From an uncultured archaeon (GTDB lineage Archaea; EX4484-52; LFW-46), in NCBI GenBank assembly GCA_902384675.1, contig CABMCT010000014.1, forward strand, positions 1 to 32,396: a DNA stretch of 32,396 bases, in the 5' to 3' direction. The translations under genes were made by a program, and so were the position numbers. Under the pieces are notes generated by a model that had not been told where the DNA came from, ran no database searches, and saw only the letters and a program-made list of their open reading frames with translations. Below, piece by piece: positions 8,523 to 16,478 of the stretch (its first letter is position 1; each line of letters begins with the position of its first letter).

Positions 8523-8594
8523 TCAAATTTCTTCCTCTTTTCCAGGCTCCTCTTCATTCGGCCTGTCCTGTTGACATTTTTCCGGGTCTCGCAT
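8523..8594 (-). CDS. small acidic ORF, 23 aa, possibly a decayed KGG-family gene
   Basis: A 23-codon ORF starting MRDPEKCQQDRPNEEE is preceded by GAGGTGAT, the same Shine-Dalgarno used by the two KGG genes just upstream. In another frame downstream of its stop a short stretch reads GRTHNISEQAA, which loosely recalls the KTHGREFYHQIG unit. I read it as either a genuine tiny hydrophilic peptide or the frameshifted remnant of a third KGG gene. Product and expression are uncertain. Confidence 0.3.
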   Translation of the reverse strand: MRDPEKCQQDRPNEEEPGKEEEI

Positions 8595-8618
8595 AGTAAT
8601 CACCTCGTTTTATTTTTT

Positions 8619-8795
8619 CTATCGCTGCTCAGCCCGTCTCCCGCCGCCTTTCCTGCCGAGTTCGGCGTAGCCTCTTGGGCCTAGCGCTTCTTTCCTTGCC
8701 TCCCCGCCCTTCCTGCCAATTTGGTGGTAGAACTCTCTGCCGTGGGTCTTTGCAGTTGTTTCTCCTCCTTTCCTGCCCGCTTCCTCGACAGTCAT
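8619..8795 (-). CDS. KGG-motif (GsiB/YciG-like) stress protein, 58 aa
   Basis: The 58-aa hydrophilic protein has three Gly-Arg-Lys-Gly-Gly units: EEAGRKGGETTAKTHGREF, then HQIGRKGGEARKEALG, then AELGRKGGGRR. This is the KGG repeat of bacterial general stress proteins such as GsiB and YciG, small hydrophilin-like proteins linked to desiccation and general stress; their biochemical role is unknown. Its ATG (8795) overlaps, in ATGA, the stop of a 10-codon reading frame that begins at 8824 with a strong AGGTGAT Shine-Dalgarno. Either a leader peptide couples translation, or the upstream Met is the true N-terminus and a 1-nt shift occurs in the purine-rich run. The gene would be missed by a 60-residue ORF cutoff. 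Confidence 0.75.
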   Translation of the reverse strand: MTVEEAGRKGGETTAKTHGREFYHQIGRKGGEARKEALGPRGYAELGRKGGGRRAEQR

Positions 8796-8847
8796 TTTCT
8801 TTTCTTCTTTTCCGGTTCGTCCATATTAATCACCTGTGTTTGCAGTT

Positions 8848-8976
8848 TTACCGTCTTCCTGCCTTTTTTCCGCCTTTACGGCCTATTTCCTGGTAAAATT
8901 CACGGCCATGTGTTCTTGCGGTTGCCTCCCCGCCTTTACGGCCTGCTTCTGATTTCTTCATGTTTTTTCGTGGCAT
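8848..8976 (-). CDS. KGG-motif (GsiB-like) stress protein, 42 aa
   Basis: The 42-aa basic, hydrophilic protein contains SEAGRKGGEATARTHGREF followed by YQEIGRKGGKKAGRR. This is close to the repeat unit of Bacillus GsiB (G-x-KGGEAT-x2-x-H-x-x-EFYQEIG-x-KGG). I chose ATG 8976 over an in-frame start at 9231 because GAGGTGA (8981-8987) lies 4 nt before it and the longer version extends through the divergent promoter with unrelated sequence. It heads a cluster of two or three tiny ORFs, each with its own GGTGA signal. The palindromic TATA-like element at 9014-9022 could drive it and the divergent RCK gene. Function beyond a likely stress role is unknown. Confidence 0.85.
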   Translation of the reverse strand: MPRKNMKKSEAGRKGGEATARTHGREFYQEIGRKGGKKAGRR

Positions 8977-9013
8977 AAATTCACCTCTTTCATACTCCCG
9001 TTCAAAATCCCTG

Positions 9014-9022
9014 TATTTAAAT
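9014..9022. promoter_or_regulatory. Palindromic TATA-like element, divergent promoter
   Basis: TATTTAAAT reads nearly the same on both strands. It lies about 38 nt upstream of the KGG start (8976) and about 60 nt upstream of the chosen RCK-protein start (9078). It overlaps an alternative ATG at 9021, which argues against that start. Confidence 0.4.
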
Positions 9023-9077
9023 GTTTTTGACATCGACAGGACCACGTCGTTCATCGCCGAGAGCTCCGCTAGCCAAA

Positions 9078-10088
9078 ATGGATGCCGGCCAATCCAGGCA
9101 GAGCAAGAATCAGGTGCCGGGAAGATTAAAGGAATTCCTGGATTCGCTATATATACTTTCCCCCACCAAATACTATGATATGTCATCCAAGGCAATGGCA
9201 TCAAATACCCCCCTGATTTACTCGCTTCCAAGAAAAGTCAAGATCCTTGTCACTCTCTTGTTCTTTGTGCTGGTTTACAGTATTGTAGGCCATGTCCTGA
9301 TTTTTAAGATGAGCATACTAGACGCATTTGTCGAAACCGTAAGCACGCTTGCGCTGCACTATACCGTGGCTTCGACAGCCATAGGCGAAGCATTCCAGGT
9401 TTCTGTTGTCCTTTTCGGGGTCATAGCGCTCTGGTGGACTGTATGGACGACTTTTGATTTGATAGTCGAGGGAAAATTCAGGGAATATTTTTCGGAGGTG
9501 AAAGTAATGTCTGATATAAGCAAATTGAATTGCCACTACATTATCTGTGGCGCAGGAAGAGTGGGGCTTCATATTGCAAAGCTTCTTGCGCTTGAAAAAA
9601 AGCCGTTTGTTCTCGTGGATATACATGAAGACGATTCCGAGAACGCGAAGAGAAAAGGTTTTCTTGTCGTTAAAGGAGACCCTATCGAGGAAGAGACCCT
9701 TATGAAATGCGGGCTGACGCATGCAAGGGCATTGATAGCGGTGATGTCCGAGACAGAGAAAAATATTCTTGCAACGCTTATCGCAAAGCAGTTCAATCCG
9801 AACATAAAGGTTTATGCAAGGACAGAGAAAGAGGAGCTTATCAACACATTAAAGAAAGTAGGCGCAGACCACGTGATAATGCCAGAGGCCGCAGGGGCAA
9901 TAGACATTTCCAGGGCAATAAGCCGCGACGAGAAAGAATGCGAAGATGAGGAGCGACAGCACAGCAATTCGAGGCAATCGCGATGGAGCGACGATGAGGA
10001 GGAGGAACGAAAGCGCGGGAAAACGCAGGATTCGCGATTGAGCGACGATGCGCGCAATATAAAAGCGAAAATGACGAATAAAGTCTGA
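9078..10088 (+). CDS. Membrane protein with RCK (TrkA-N) domain, channel-like
   Basis: I take the start at 9078 (336 aa) because an in-frame ATG at 9021 lies inside the TATA element. Residues 55-76 form TM1 and 106-128 TM2, with a pore-like stretch 82-103 between them. From 150 a Rossmann RCK/TrkA-N domain follows: IICGAGRVG (155-163), then VLVD with the acidic residue that binds nucleotide ribose (D181), GDPIEEETL, and ALIAVMSETEKN. This is the two-TM plus RCK plan of MthK-type K+ channels, but the TVGYGD filter is absent; the loop reads ALHYTVASTAIGE. The tail from 285 is highly charged and contains two SR(W/L)SDD units encoded by an 18/19-identical direct repeat. Two nt separate it from the acyltransferase gene, so they form an operon. 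Confidence 0.8.
   Translation: MDAGQSRQSKNQVPGRLKEFLDSLYILSPTKYYDMSSKAMASNTPLIYSLPRKVKILVTLLFFVLVYSIVGHVLIFKMSILDAFVETVSTLALHYTVASTAIGEAFQVSVVLFGVIALWWTVWTTFDLIVEGKFREYFSEVKVMSDISKLNCHYIICGAGRVGLHIAKLLALEKKPFVLVDIHEDDSENAKRKGFLVVKGDPIEEETLMKCGLTHARALIAVMSETEKNILATLIAKQFNPNIKVYARTEKEELINTLKKVGADHVIMPEAAGAIDISRAISRDEKECEDEERQHSNSRQSRWSDDEEEERKRGKTQDSRLSDDARNIKAKMTNKV
9978..10050 (+). repeat. Direct repeat inside the RCK-protein tail
   Basis: Two 19-bp copies (TCGCGAT[G/T]GAGCGACGATG) at 9978-9996 and 10032-10050 differ at one position. In frame they encode RWSDD and RLSDD. Confidence 0.6.
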
Positions 10089-10090
10089 TT

Positions 10091-10621
10091 ATGCGACGGC
10101 TTACTTTTTTTCCGACAGAGAAGAACTCCCTCCATTACTGGACGCATTTTAAGAATCCGCTTGTTGTTACGCGGAATTTTATTGTCATAGAGTTCTGCAA
10201 GTATGTCCCGTCGATGGCGGTTCGGCGCGCTTTTCTTCGCCTTATCGGCATTAAAATCGGCAGGGATACGTCGGGTGCGCTCGGTGTGCAGCTTGACATA
10301 TTCTTCCCGGAAAAAATAGAAATCGGGGACAACACAATAATAGGGTATCATTCGACAATTCTATGCCATGAGTTTCTTGTACCTGGTTTGCGGACAGGGC
10401 ATGTGAAAATCGGGAATAATGTTCTTGTCGGCGCAAATTCAACAATCCTGGCAGGGGTGGCGGTTGGAGACAGCGCAACAATTTCTGCAATGAGCCTTGT
10501 AAATAAAGACGTAAAAGCAGGAGATTTTGTAGGCGGGGTGCCTGCGAGGAGGCTTCGCGACAAAAAGCTACAATCCGCGAAGCCAAGCGAGGAGAAAAAA
10601 TTGAAGAGAAATTCTAAATAA
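10091..10621 (+). CDS. Hexapeptide-repeat (left-handed beta-helix) acyltransferase
   Basis: The 176-aa protein has imperfect [LIV]-G-x4 hexapeptides: KIEIGDNTIIGYHSTI, then HVKIGNNVLVGANSTILAGV and AVGDSATISAMSLV, ending VGGVPARRLRD. The last segment (G-x-PAR) is the usual end of NodL/LacA/WbbJ-type O-acetyltransferases. These trimeric enzymes transfer acetyl from acetyl-CoA to sugars or related acceptors. The expected catalytic His is probably in the TILCHEF stretch. The N-terminal 60 residues are an amphipathic or membrane-associated extension. The lysine-rich C-terminus overlaps the 3' end of the convergent UvrA-like gene by 8 nt. Acceptor unknown; neighbours elsewhere (UppS, nucleotidyltransferase) suggest surface glycans. 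Confidence 0.85.
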   Translation: MRRLTFFPTEKNSLHYWTHFKNPLVVTRNFIVIEFCKYVPSMAVRRAFLRLIGIKIGRDTSGALGVQLDIFFPEKIEIGDNTIIGYHSTILCHEFLVPGLRTGHVKIGNNVLVGANSTILAGVAVGDSATISAMSLVNKDVKAGDFVGGVPARRLRDKKLQSAKPSEEKKLKRNSK

Positions 10622-12884
10622 CGGCTCTTTTGCAGTAACTTGTACTGAGATATTGCCCTGTATACGATCTTTTTACTTTTGCCACTTCTTCAGGCGTACC
10701 TTCAGCGATGATTTCGCCTCCTTTATCGCCGCCTTCAGGTCCTAAATCAATTATATAATCCGCGCTTCTTATAACATCCAAATTATGCTCGATAACAAGA
10801 ACAGAATTTCCATTATCAACCAGATTATGTAAAATAGTAAGTAACCGCTCTATATCTGCAAAATGCAAGCCTGATGTCGGTTCGTCCAATACATAGAATC
10901 CTCCTTTTTTATGTAGCTTACTGGCCAGTTTCAGCCTTTGCGACTCGCCGCCAGATAATGTATCAAGCGTTTGCCCAAGGCTCAAATAACCAAGCCCGAC
11001 ATCAATAAGCATTTTTAACTTTGTTCTTAAGTCTGCATGTTCAAAAAAGTTTAATGCTTCTTCTGCAGTCATTTCTAAAATCTCAGAAATGTTCTTTCCT
11101 TTATACAGGTAACTCAATGTCTTTTTAGTATATTTCTTTCCATCGCAAGTTTCGCAAATGGTTTTTACCGGTGCCATGAAATGCATATCAATTTTATTGT
11201 AGCCCAGGCCATCACAGTCAGGGCATGCTCCTTCGCTGTTCGAACTGAATAAGGACTTGCTTACTTTATTTTCTTTGGCAATAATCTCCCTAATTATATC
11301 GAGAGCGCCTGAGTATGTGGCAATGTTTCCGCGCGGGGAAGAACCGATTTGAGCCTGGTCAACAAACACAAGTTTGTCATTATATTTTTTTACAAAAACT
11401 TCATTCACAAGGGTACTTTTCCCAGATCCTGATACGCCGGTTACTGCAGTGAAAACGCCAATCGGGATTTTAACCGAGATATTCTTTAAATTATGAATGG
11501 TCGCATTATTTATCTGGAAGAATCCTTTCGGTTGCCTGCGGGCGGTTCTTGCGTGGATTTTGAGTTTGCCGCTTAAATATTTTCCAGTCAAGGATTCCTT
11601 ACGTTCCATTATCTGTTGTGGTGTTCCGGCAGCAATAATCTGTCCGCCAAACCTGCCGGCACCCGGACCTATCTCTATTATATAATCGGATTTAAGCATT
11701 ACATGCGCGTCATGTTCAGTAACAATCACTGTGTTTTGTCCATCCCTGAGTTTTTTCAATATGTTGATTAAATTATTTGTGTCACGAGGGTGCAGCCCGG
11801 CAGTAGGCTCATCAAGGATATAAATAATCTCGATTAAATCGCTGCCAAGTTCTCTTGCAAGCTTTATTCTCTGGGCTTCACCGCCTGAAAGAGTATCAAC
11901 AGAACGATTCAAAGAAATATAGCCGACACCAACATCGATTAGGGCTTTAAGCAATTGAGACATCCTGGCGGCAATTGGCTTGGCTATCGGATTATCTAAT
12001 TTATTTAATTCTTTTACCAGCTCATCTATGGGCAAATTAGCAAAATCGCCAATCGTTTTGCCATTTATTTTCACGGACAAAGCTTGCTCATTTAGCCTTG
12101 TGCCGCCACAGGCAGCACATGGTTTAGTAACCCAAAATAAAGCCTCATTCTTATGCTTTGCTTTTGATATGCCACGTAAATCTTTTGCACGATTTATCAG
12201 TTGATTTACTATGCCCGTCCAACTGTATGATTGTACGAAACCCTGTGCGCTATTTTTCAATTTTATTTGCGGCGAATATAGCAAGAAATCAAGTTCCTCT
12301 CCTAAAAAGTCCTTTATGGGTTTATCAAAATCAATTCGGCCGGTTGTTTTTAAGATGTTCATATACCTGCTGCCGGGCTTATAAAGCGTGTGCTTAATCG
12401 CGCCTTGATTTAAAGTCTTTTGGAAATCCGCTAGCGAGTTTGGATCTATCGTGACCTCTATGCCCATTCCTTTACATGCTTTGCAGGCTCCAAGCGGATT
12501 GTTGAACGAAAAATGTGCCGCACTAAGTTTGTCTGAGCCGATTCTGGAAAACAATAATCGAAGATAAGTATACAGCTCGGTTGTAGTGCCAACAGTAGAC
12601 CTTTGGTTGCCGGATAGCTGCCTTTGCTCAATCATTATAGTTGAAGAAAGCCCTTTAATCTCGTCAATATTAGGTTCCTCTGTTCTCTGGAGTAATCGTG
12701 CTGCATATGTGTTTAAAGAGTCCAAATACTGCCTTTGCCCTTCTGCATAGATAATATCGGAAGCAATTGTCGATTTGCCGGAGCCTGAAACTCCGACCAA
12801 GCAGGTTATTTTATTTCTTGGAATTTCAACATTTATGTTCTTGAGATTATGTTCCTTTGCGCCGGTGATTTTGATTACATTCAT
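10614..12884 (-). CDS. UvrA-like ABC ATPase, short form
   Basis: The 756-aa protein has two UvrA-type ABC modules. Each has Walker A GVSGSGKST (31-39 and again near 480), an LSGGE-QR signature (332-339 and near 660) and a Walker B ending in LDEPT-GLH. Zinc-module cysteines are visible: C134-x2-C137 and C256-x2-C259 in the first half, CPDC and CETC in the second. Canonical UvrA is about 940 aa; the missing length falls after the first ATPase core, where the UvrB-binding domain should be. It therefore resembles the short UvrA-like paralogues (UvrA2/DrrC type) associated with DNA-binding drug tolerance rather than excision with UvrB. No uvrB or uvrC is in the window. The TATA-like ATTTAAAA upstream of ATG 12884 suggests leaderless expression. 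Confidence 0.93.
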   Translation of the reverse strand: MNVIKITGAKEHNLKNINVEIPRNKITCLVGVSGSGKSTIASDIIYAEGQRQYLDSLNTYAARLLQRTEEPNIDEIKGLSSTIMIEQRQLSGNQRSTVGTTTELYTYLRLLFSRIGSDKLSAAHFSFNNPLGACKACKGMGIEVTIDPNSLADFQKTLNQGAIKHTLYKPGSRYMNILKTTGRIDFDKPIKDFLGEELDFLLYSPQIKLKNSAQGFVQSYSWTGIVNQLINRAKDLRGISKAKHKNEALFWVTKPCAACGGTRLNEQALSVKINGKTIGDFANLPIDELVKELNKLDNPIAKPIAARMSQLLKALIDVGVGYISLNRSVDTLSGGEAQRIKLARELGSDLIEIIYILDEPTAGLHPRDTNNLINILKKLRDGQNTVIVTEHDAHVMLKSDYIIEIGPGAGRFGGQIIAAGTPQQIMERKESLTGKYLSGKLKIHARTARRQPKGFFQINNATIHNLKNISVKIPIGVFTAVTGVSGSGKSTLVNEVFVKKYNDKLVFVDQAQIGSSPRGNIATYSGALDIIREIIAKENKVSKSLFSSNSEGACPDCDGLGYNKIDMHFMAPVKTICETCDGKKYTKKTLSYLYKGKNISEILEMTAEEALNFFEHADLRTKLKMLIDVGLGYLSLGQTLDTLSGGESQRLKLASKLHKKGGFYVLDEPTSGLHFADIERLLTILHNLVDNGNSVLVIEHNLDVIRSADYIIDLGPEGGDKGGEIIAEGTPEEVAKVKRSYTGQYLSTSYCKRAVI

Positions 12885-12944
12885 ATATTTAAATCAAAAT
12901 TTGCATTTTAAATCCTTAATTGCACCTTGCGAAAACCATAAATA

Positions 12945-14192
12945 TCACTTCTCAAAAATCTCAATCACAATCTCATTGTTCCTGCGCGCCGTAATTGTGT
13001 CAAGCGCATAGCACGCCTTCTCCATATTGTCGCACATTTCCCTCGCCTCCTCTTTTTCTGCCCGGTTTGTCTGCAGCATGAAAGAGCTGATTTTTACAGG
13101 AAACAGCTCGACGCGCTTTATTTTCTTATCATCTATTGTTACAATGAATATGAATGACTGGTCATTGCTAAAATAGGTGTATCTGTCTGTTGCATAATCA
13201 TCGATAAAGTCTCCTGCATCGTACATTATCAGCTTGTTCCCGTAAACCTCGATTCCCTGCGGTACGTGATTGCTGTGCCCCCAGTAAATGTCTGCGCCCA
13301 AATCAATTATTTTATGCGCGAAATTGACATAGAATTTTGACGGCTTTGTCCTGAAATGCGGCCCCACATGCGCTGCCACAATGACAATGTCTGAGTTTTT
13401 CTTTGCGTTTTGTATGCTTTTTCTTAAGATTGCTTCGTATCTTTTTGTCAGCCTGAGAGGAACATAAAACACTCCTGGCCTGCCATTTTCTGCAGCAGGA
13501 ACCCCGTGGTCCCTGCTCTGTTTCGGCATTTTCTGTGCCTTTGTTTTTCTGATTGGCAGTATTTTTTCCCACGGCGCGTCTTCCATATGCATTGTCACAG
13601 AAGAAACATCATTGCGCAATAATTTTCCTTCTGCCTCCCATTCAGGCTCGTTGTCTGTAAGCGAAATAATGGCAATTTTAAAAGTCGCAGACGACTTTGA
13701 AAAGCTTGAAATCGCAGGTTTCATGATTGTTGTATCATTCTTCTTTACTATTGCAGGAGCAGAAGCTTCGGATAAATTTCTACCCACACCGGAAAAAGCT
13801 ATATCTGCATCCCTGAGCCTTTTTGTCATGTCCAGCATTGCGTCGGTGTTGTAGTCCAGTGTGTGGTTGTTTGCAAGGGATACGTAATCTATTTTCGCTT
13901 TTCTAAGCACTTTTATTGCAGACGGATGGGCGCGAAAGTGGAATATTTTCTGTTCCGGGGACCATGGCATTCCTTTATCAGAAATCACGCATTCAAGGTT
14001 TGCGAATCTTAAGTCTGCTCTCTTTAGAACATCCAGCGTGCTGCCCCAGACGTATGAGTAATTGTCTAATTTCAAAACTGTGTTGACCAGCCTTCCGAGC
14101 ATCACGTCTCCTATAAATGCAATCTTCAACCCTACGCCACTACGTTGGGTTGGAGAGCCTAGAGCGAACTTTGTTTGCGAAAGGATTTTCAT
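12945..14192 (-). CDS. CapA-family (poly-gamma-glutamate synthesis type) metallophosphoesterase-like protein
   Basis: The 415-aa protein carries the CapA/PgsA motifs: KIAFIGDVMLGR near residue 23, RFANLECVIS, VSLANNHTLDY with the NNH metal-site signature, VAAHVGPHF, and YWGHSNHVPQGIEVY in place of the common GHHPHV. The family has a calcineurin-like phosphoesterase fold and is needed for polyglutamate capsule export in Bacillus, with unknown chemistry in archaea. No signal peptide is seen. Two stretches look inserted: residues 10-21 before the fold begins (GSPTQRSGVG), and a basic loop near 220-245 (KTKAQKMPKQSRDHG). The domain proper could start at about residue 22. It ends about 60 nt upstream of the UvrA-like gene on the same strand. 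Confidence 0.87.
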   Translation of the reverse strand: MKILSQTKFALGSPTQRSGVGLKIAFIGDVMLGRLVNTVLKLDNYSYVWGSTLDVLKRADLRFANLECVISDKGMPWSPEQKIFHFRAHPSAIKVLRKAKIDYVSLANNHTLDYNTDAMLDMTKRLRDADIAFSGVGRNLSEASAPAIVKKNDTTIMKPAISSFSKSSATFKIAIISLTDNEPEWEAEGKLLRNDVSSVTMHMEDAPWEKILPIRKTKAQKMPKQSRDHGVPAAENGRPGVFYVPLRLTKRYEAILRKSIQNAKKNSDIVIVAAHVGPHFRTKPSKFYVNFAHKIIDLGADIYWGHSNHVPQGIEVYGNKLIMYDAGDFIDDYATDRYTYFSNDQSFIFIVTIDDKKIKRVELFPVKISSFMLQTNRAEKEEAREMCDNMEKACYALDTITARRNNEIVIEIFEK

Positions 14193-14316
14193 GTTAGTGG
14201 ATTTGCCGAGGGCGTTATATTAGAAACAGTTGATTTGCATGTGCATTTTCGGCGATAGACTTATATCCGAGAACCGGAATCCCCATTTATTAACCGCCGG
14301 ACACAATTATTATTAT

Positions 14317-14946
14317 ATGCGAAAAACAGAACTCTTTATTATTGCAGTGATATTTCTCTCTTTTATTATTGGAATTTATGTCTATCCTTCGATGCCCGCA
14401 TTAATGGCGTCGCACTGGAACGCGCAGGGCGAGGTTAACGGATATATGCCGAAATTCTGGGGATTGTTTCTTTTGCCTCTCATTTCTGTTGGATTGCTCC
14501 TGCTTTTTGTTGCAATACCGCGCATTGACCCGCTGAAAGAGAACATTGCGAAATTCAGGAAATATTTTGACGGCTTTGTCGCGCTTATTATTCTCTTTTT
14601 GTTTTACATCCACATCCTTTCGCTTTACTGGAATCTTGGCGCGAGATTTAATTTCATTGCTGCAACAGTACCCGCTCTCAGCATCCTGTTTTATTGTGTT
14701 GGCATTCTTCTTGAGCACACAAAAAGAAACTGGTTCATCGGGATAAGAACCCCGTGGACTTTATCAAGCGAACGGGTGTGGGATAATACTCACGCGATTG
14801 GAGGAAAACTGTTCAAGATTGCGGCAATTATCGGGCTTTTCGGGGCTGTTTTCGAGCGCTACGCGATATGGTTTGTTCTCGCACCTGTTGTTTTTGTTGT
14901 GATTTACACGATTGTGTATTCTTATTATGAATGGAAGAAGAAATAA
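14317..14946 (+). CDS. SdpI/DUF1648-family membrane protein
   Basis: The 209-aa integral membrane protein starts at ATG 14317, about 28 nt after a TATA-like CATTTATTA (14283-14291); an upstream in-frame start at 14230 would add 29 non-hydrophobic residues. Residues 1-45 match DUF1648 (one TM, then YPSMPALMASHWNAQGEVNGY; family P-x2-V-x2-HW-N-x-x-G). Further TM segments follow at about 50-70, 85-105, 115-135 and two near the end. The later FIGIRTPWTLSSERVWDNTH is the SdpI signature. Bacillus SdpI is an immunity protein against the SdpC toxin and a signal receptor; the role in archaea is unknown, and no SdpC-like gene is visible. Confidence 0.9.
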   Translation: MRKTELFIIAVIFLSFIIGIYVYPSMPALMASHWNAQGEVNGYMPKFWGLFLLPLISVGLLLLFVAIPRIDPLKENIAKFRKYFDGFVALIILFLFYIHILSLYWNLGARFNFIAATVPALSILFYCVGILLEHTKRNWFIGIRTPWTLSSERVWDNTHAIGGKLFKIAAIIGLFGAVFERYAIWFVLAPVVFVVIYTIVYSYYEWKKK

Positions 14947-15124
14947 TCATTATTTACACTTATCCGCAGGCCACAGTTGGGTGCTTATTAAGGTTTTTTG
15001 GCGAATGAATTGTCTTCTGGTGAATGTGTGTACTGTATTTTTTAGAAAACTGTTCTGAATCATTCTATATAGTAATTACCGTTATGTAGTTATAAAACTA
15101 TGTCTTTATAAATCTTTTCGGATT

Positions 15125-15961
15125 ATGAAGTGTATGCTCAATCAGGAATATTTAACTCTCATGGAATCAGTATCCGGGTTTGCAAAAAAAGCCGGCCTGA
15201 ATACAGACAATTTATATAGCGATACGTATGAACCCAAGCCGTCAGGCCAGGAAAAATGGAATCTCTCGGTTTCATGGAAAACGCTCCTCGGCAATAGCTG
15301 CATACTTTACTCGTCAAAAGATGAACTCAAGCCCGACTTTGACAATCGGCTATACGCCCAGGTAATAACCGACTCAAAAGAGCAAATCAGGGCATACGAA
15401 AAGAAAGCACAAGAAAAAGGAGCCGAGTACTTTAGCAAAAAGGTTGTAGCATTAGCGGGTGTCGAGCCATCTCCGGAATTTCTTGCTTTAAGTACTGTAG
15501 AGCAGGTTGAATATGCTTTGCATGAGGCGTTCCATAATACTTTAAAGACAGTGTCTGAAAAAGAAACGCCGCACCTGCCGTGGGATGATGAAGAAGCTGC
15601 AGCATTGGTTGTCGGGTACATCGGGGCCATACATTTTTTTAAGGGCACCGAATTAGAGGATGCTGCAATAGCTCACTGGCAGAAATACCTGGGCCTGGCC
15701 AGTTCAGTGAACCGGCTTTACAAAGAGCTGGATGAAACTCTGGGATTTGGGTTCAGGGTGGATGAACACAGGCACCAGATGTCACAGGAGAGAATATTGC
15801 AGGAAAGAGACGAGGTATTGGAGAGAGCAAGGCAGGAATTGGGGGACAAATTAGGCGGCCCGATTAACAACGCGTTCTTCGTCTACTGGCATTATTTTTA
15901 CGGAGATATGGAAAAGATGTACGGTAAGGTCAAAGAAATGGAAAATTTGGAGACATTGTAA
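15125..15961 (+). CDS. hypothetical protein with HExxH motif, putative metallopeptidase
   Basis: The 278-aa soluble protein is not in a family I can name. Residues 133-137 read H-E-A-F-H, and acidic residues 156-157 follow in WDDEEAAALVVGYIGA about 20 residues later. That spacing fits a gluzincin (HExxH plus downstream Glu), as in PF10023-type predicted aminopeptidases. The C-terminal 80 residues form long charged helices (RILQERDEVLERARQELGD) and an aromatic FFVYWHYFYGDMEKMYG. No signal peptide is seen. The start is uncertain: ATG 15125 fits TATA GTTATAAAA near 15090, while ATG 15134 fits TATA TTATAAA at 15107-15113. It sits alone between the SdpI-like gene and the toxin-antitoxin pair. Confidence 0.7.
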   Translation: MKCMLNQEYLTLMESVSGFAKKAGLNTDNLYSDTYEPKPSGQEKWNLSVSWKTLLGNSCILYSSKDELKPDFDNRLYAQVITDSKEQIRAYEKKAQEKGAEYFSKKVVALAGVEPSPEFLALSTVEQVEYALHEAFHNTLKTVSEKETPHLPWDDEEAAALVVGYIGAIHFFKGTELEDAAIAHWQKYLGLASSVNRLYKELDETLGFGFRVDEHRHQMSQERILQERDEVLERARQELGDKLGGPINNAFFVYWHYFYGDMEKMYGKVKEMENLETL

Positions 15962-16145
15962 AAAGAATGACAAACTTTGACAGCTGGGAGTGAATAGCTT
16001 ATCTCGCACTTGCGCCACTAGGGGGTTGTGTGGATGCGTTCTATTAAAATATAACTTCCATCTATCGGCAAAGCCAAGCAGGCAGTTATATAAAGAGCCA
16101 TAATTAGTTTAGTGATTGTTGTAATCGCTTTATTGAGTGGGGTCC

Positions 16146-16478
16146 ATGGACAAGGAAGAACTGGAAGAAAAATTAAAGCGTGCAAGCGAAATAAAATTCA
16201 CAAATCATTCTTTGTTTCAGATGAAAGCGCGGCATATTCCAAAGGATACGATTGTCGAATTCGTAAGAAACGAAAGGCCGTTTGATTTCACGATTGAAAA
16301 GGATCCAAGAGGCAAAAAATACACAATCGGATATCGCATAAGCAACAGCCGAGACCAGTACATCACCCTGAAGTTCAAAAACGAAGATATTTATATCATC
16401 ACGGCAATAATATCTAGTAAGAAAGTTATCGATAAAATAAGGAAGAGGTTGGGACGATGGAGAAAAAAGCGTATGTAA
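16146..16478 (+). CDS. DUF4258 protein, probable RelE-like toxin
   Basis: The 110-aa basic protein matches DUF4258: FTNHSLFQMKARHIPKDTI near the start (family H-x3-x-M-x2-R-x-I), then a beta-rich core and an ITLKF ... IYIITAI strand pair. DUF4258 proteins have a RelE/ParE-like fold and are often paired with a DUF2283 partner, as here. I prefer ATG 16146; a GTG nine bases earlier is also in frame. TATA GTTATATAAAG at 16085-16095 gives a short leader. The partner gene begins 22 nt before this gene ends, so the two are translationally coupled. Toxicity is inferred from family and context only. Confidence 0.75.
   Translation: MDKEELEEKLKRASEIKFTNHSLFQMKARHIPKDTIVEFVRNERPFDFTIEKDPRGKKYTIGYRISNSRDQYITLKFKNEDIYIITAIISSKKVIDKIRKRLGRWRKKRM

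Noticed and set aside
8977-9231. N-terminal extension of the 42-aa KGG protein
   Set aside because: The extension is antisense to the RCK gene start and its promoter, while a good ribosome binding site marks ATG 8976.
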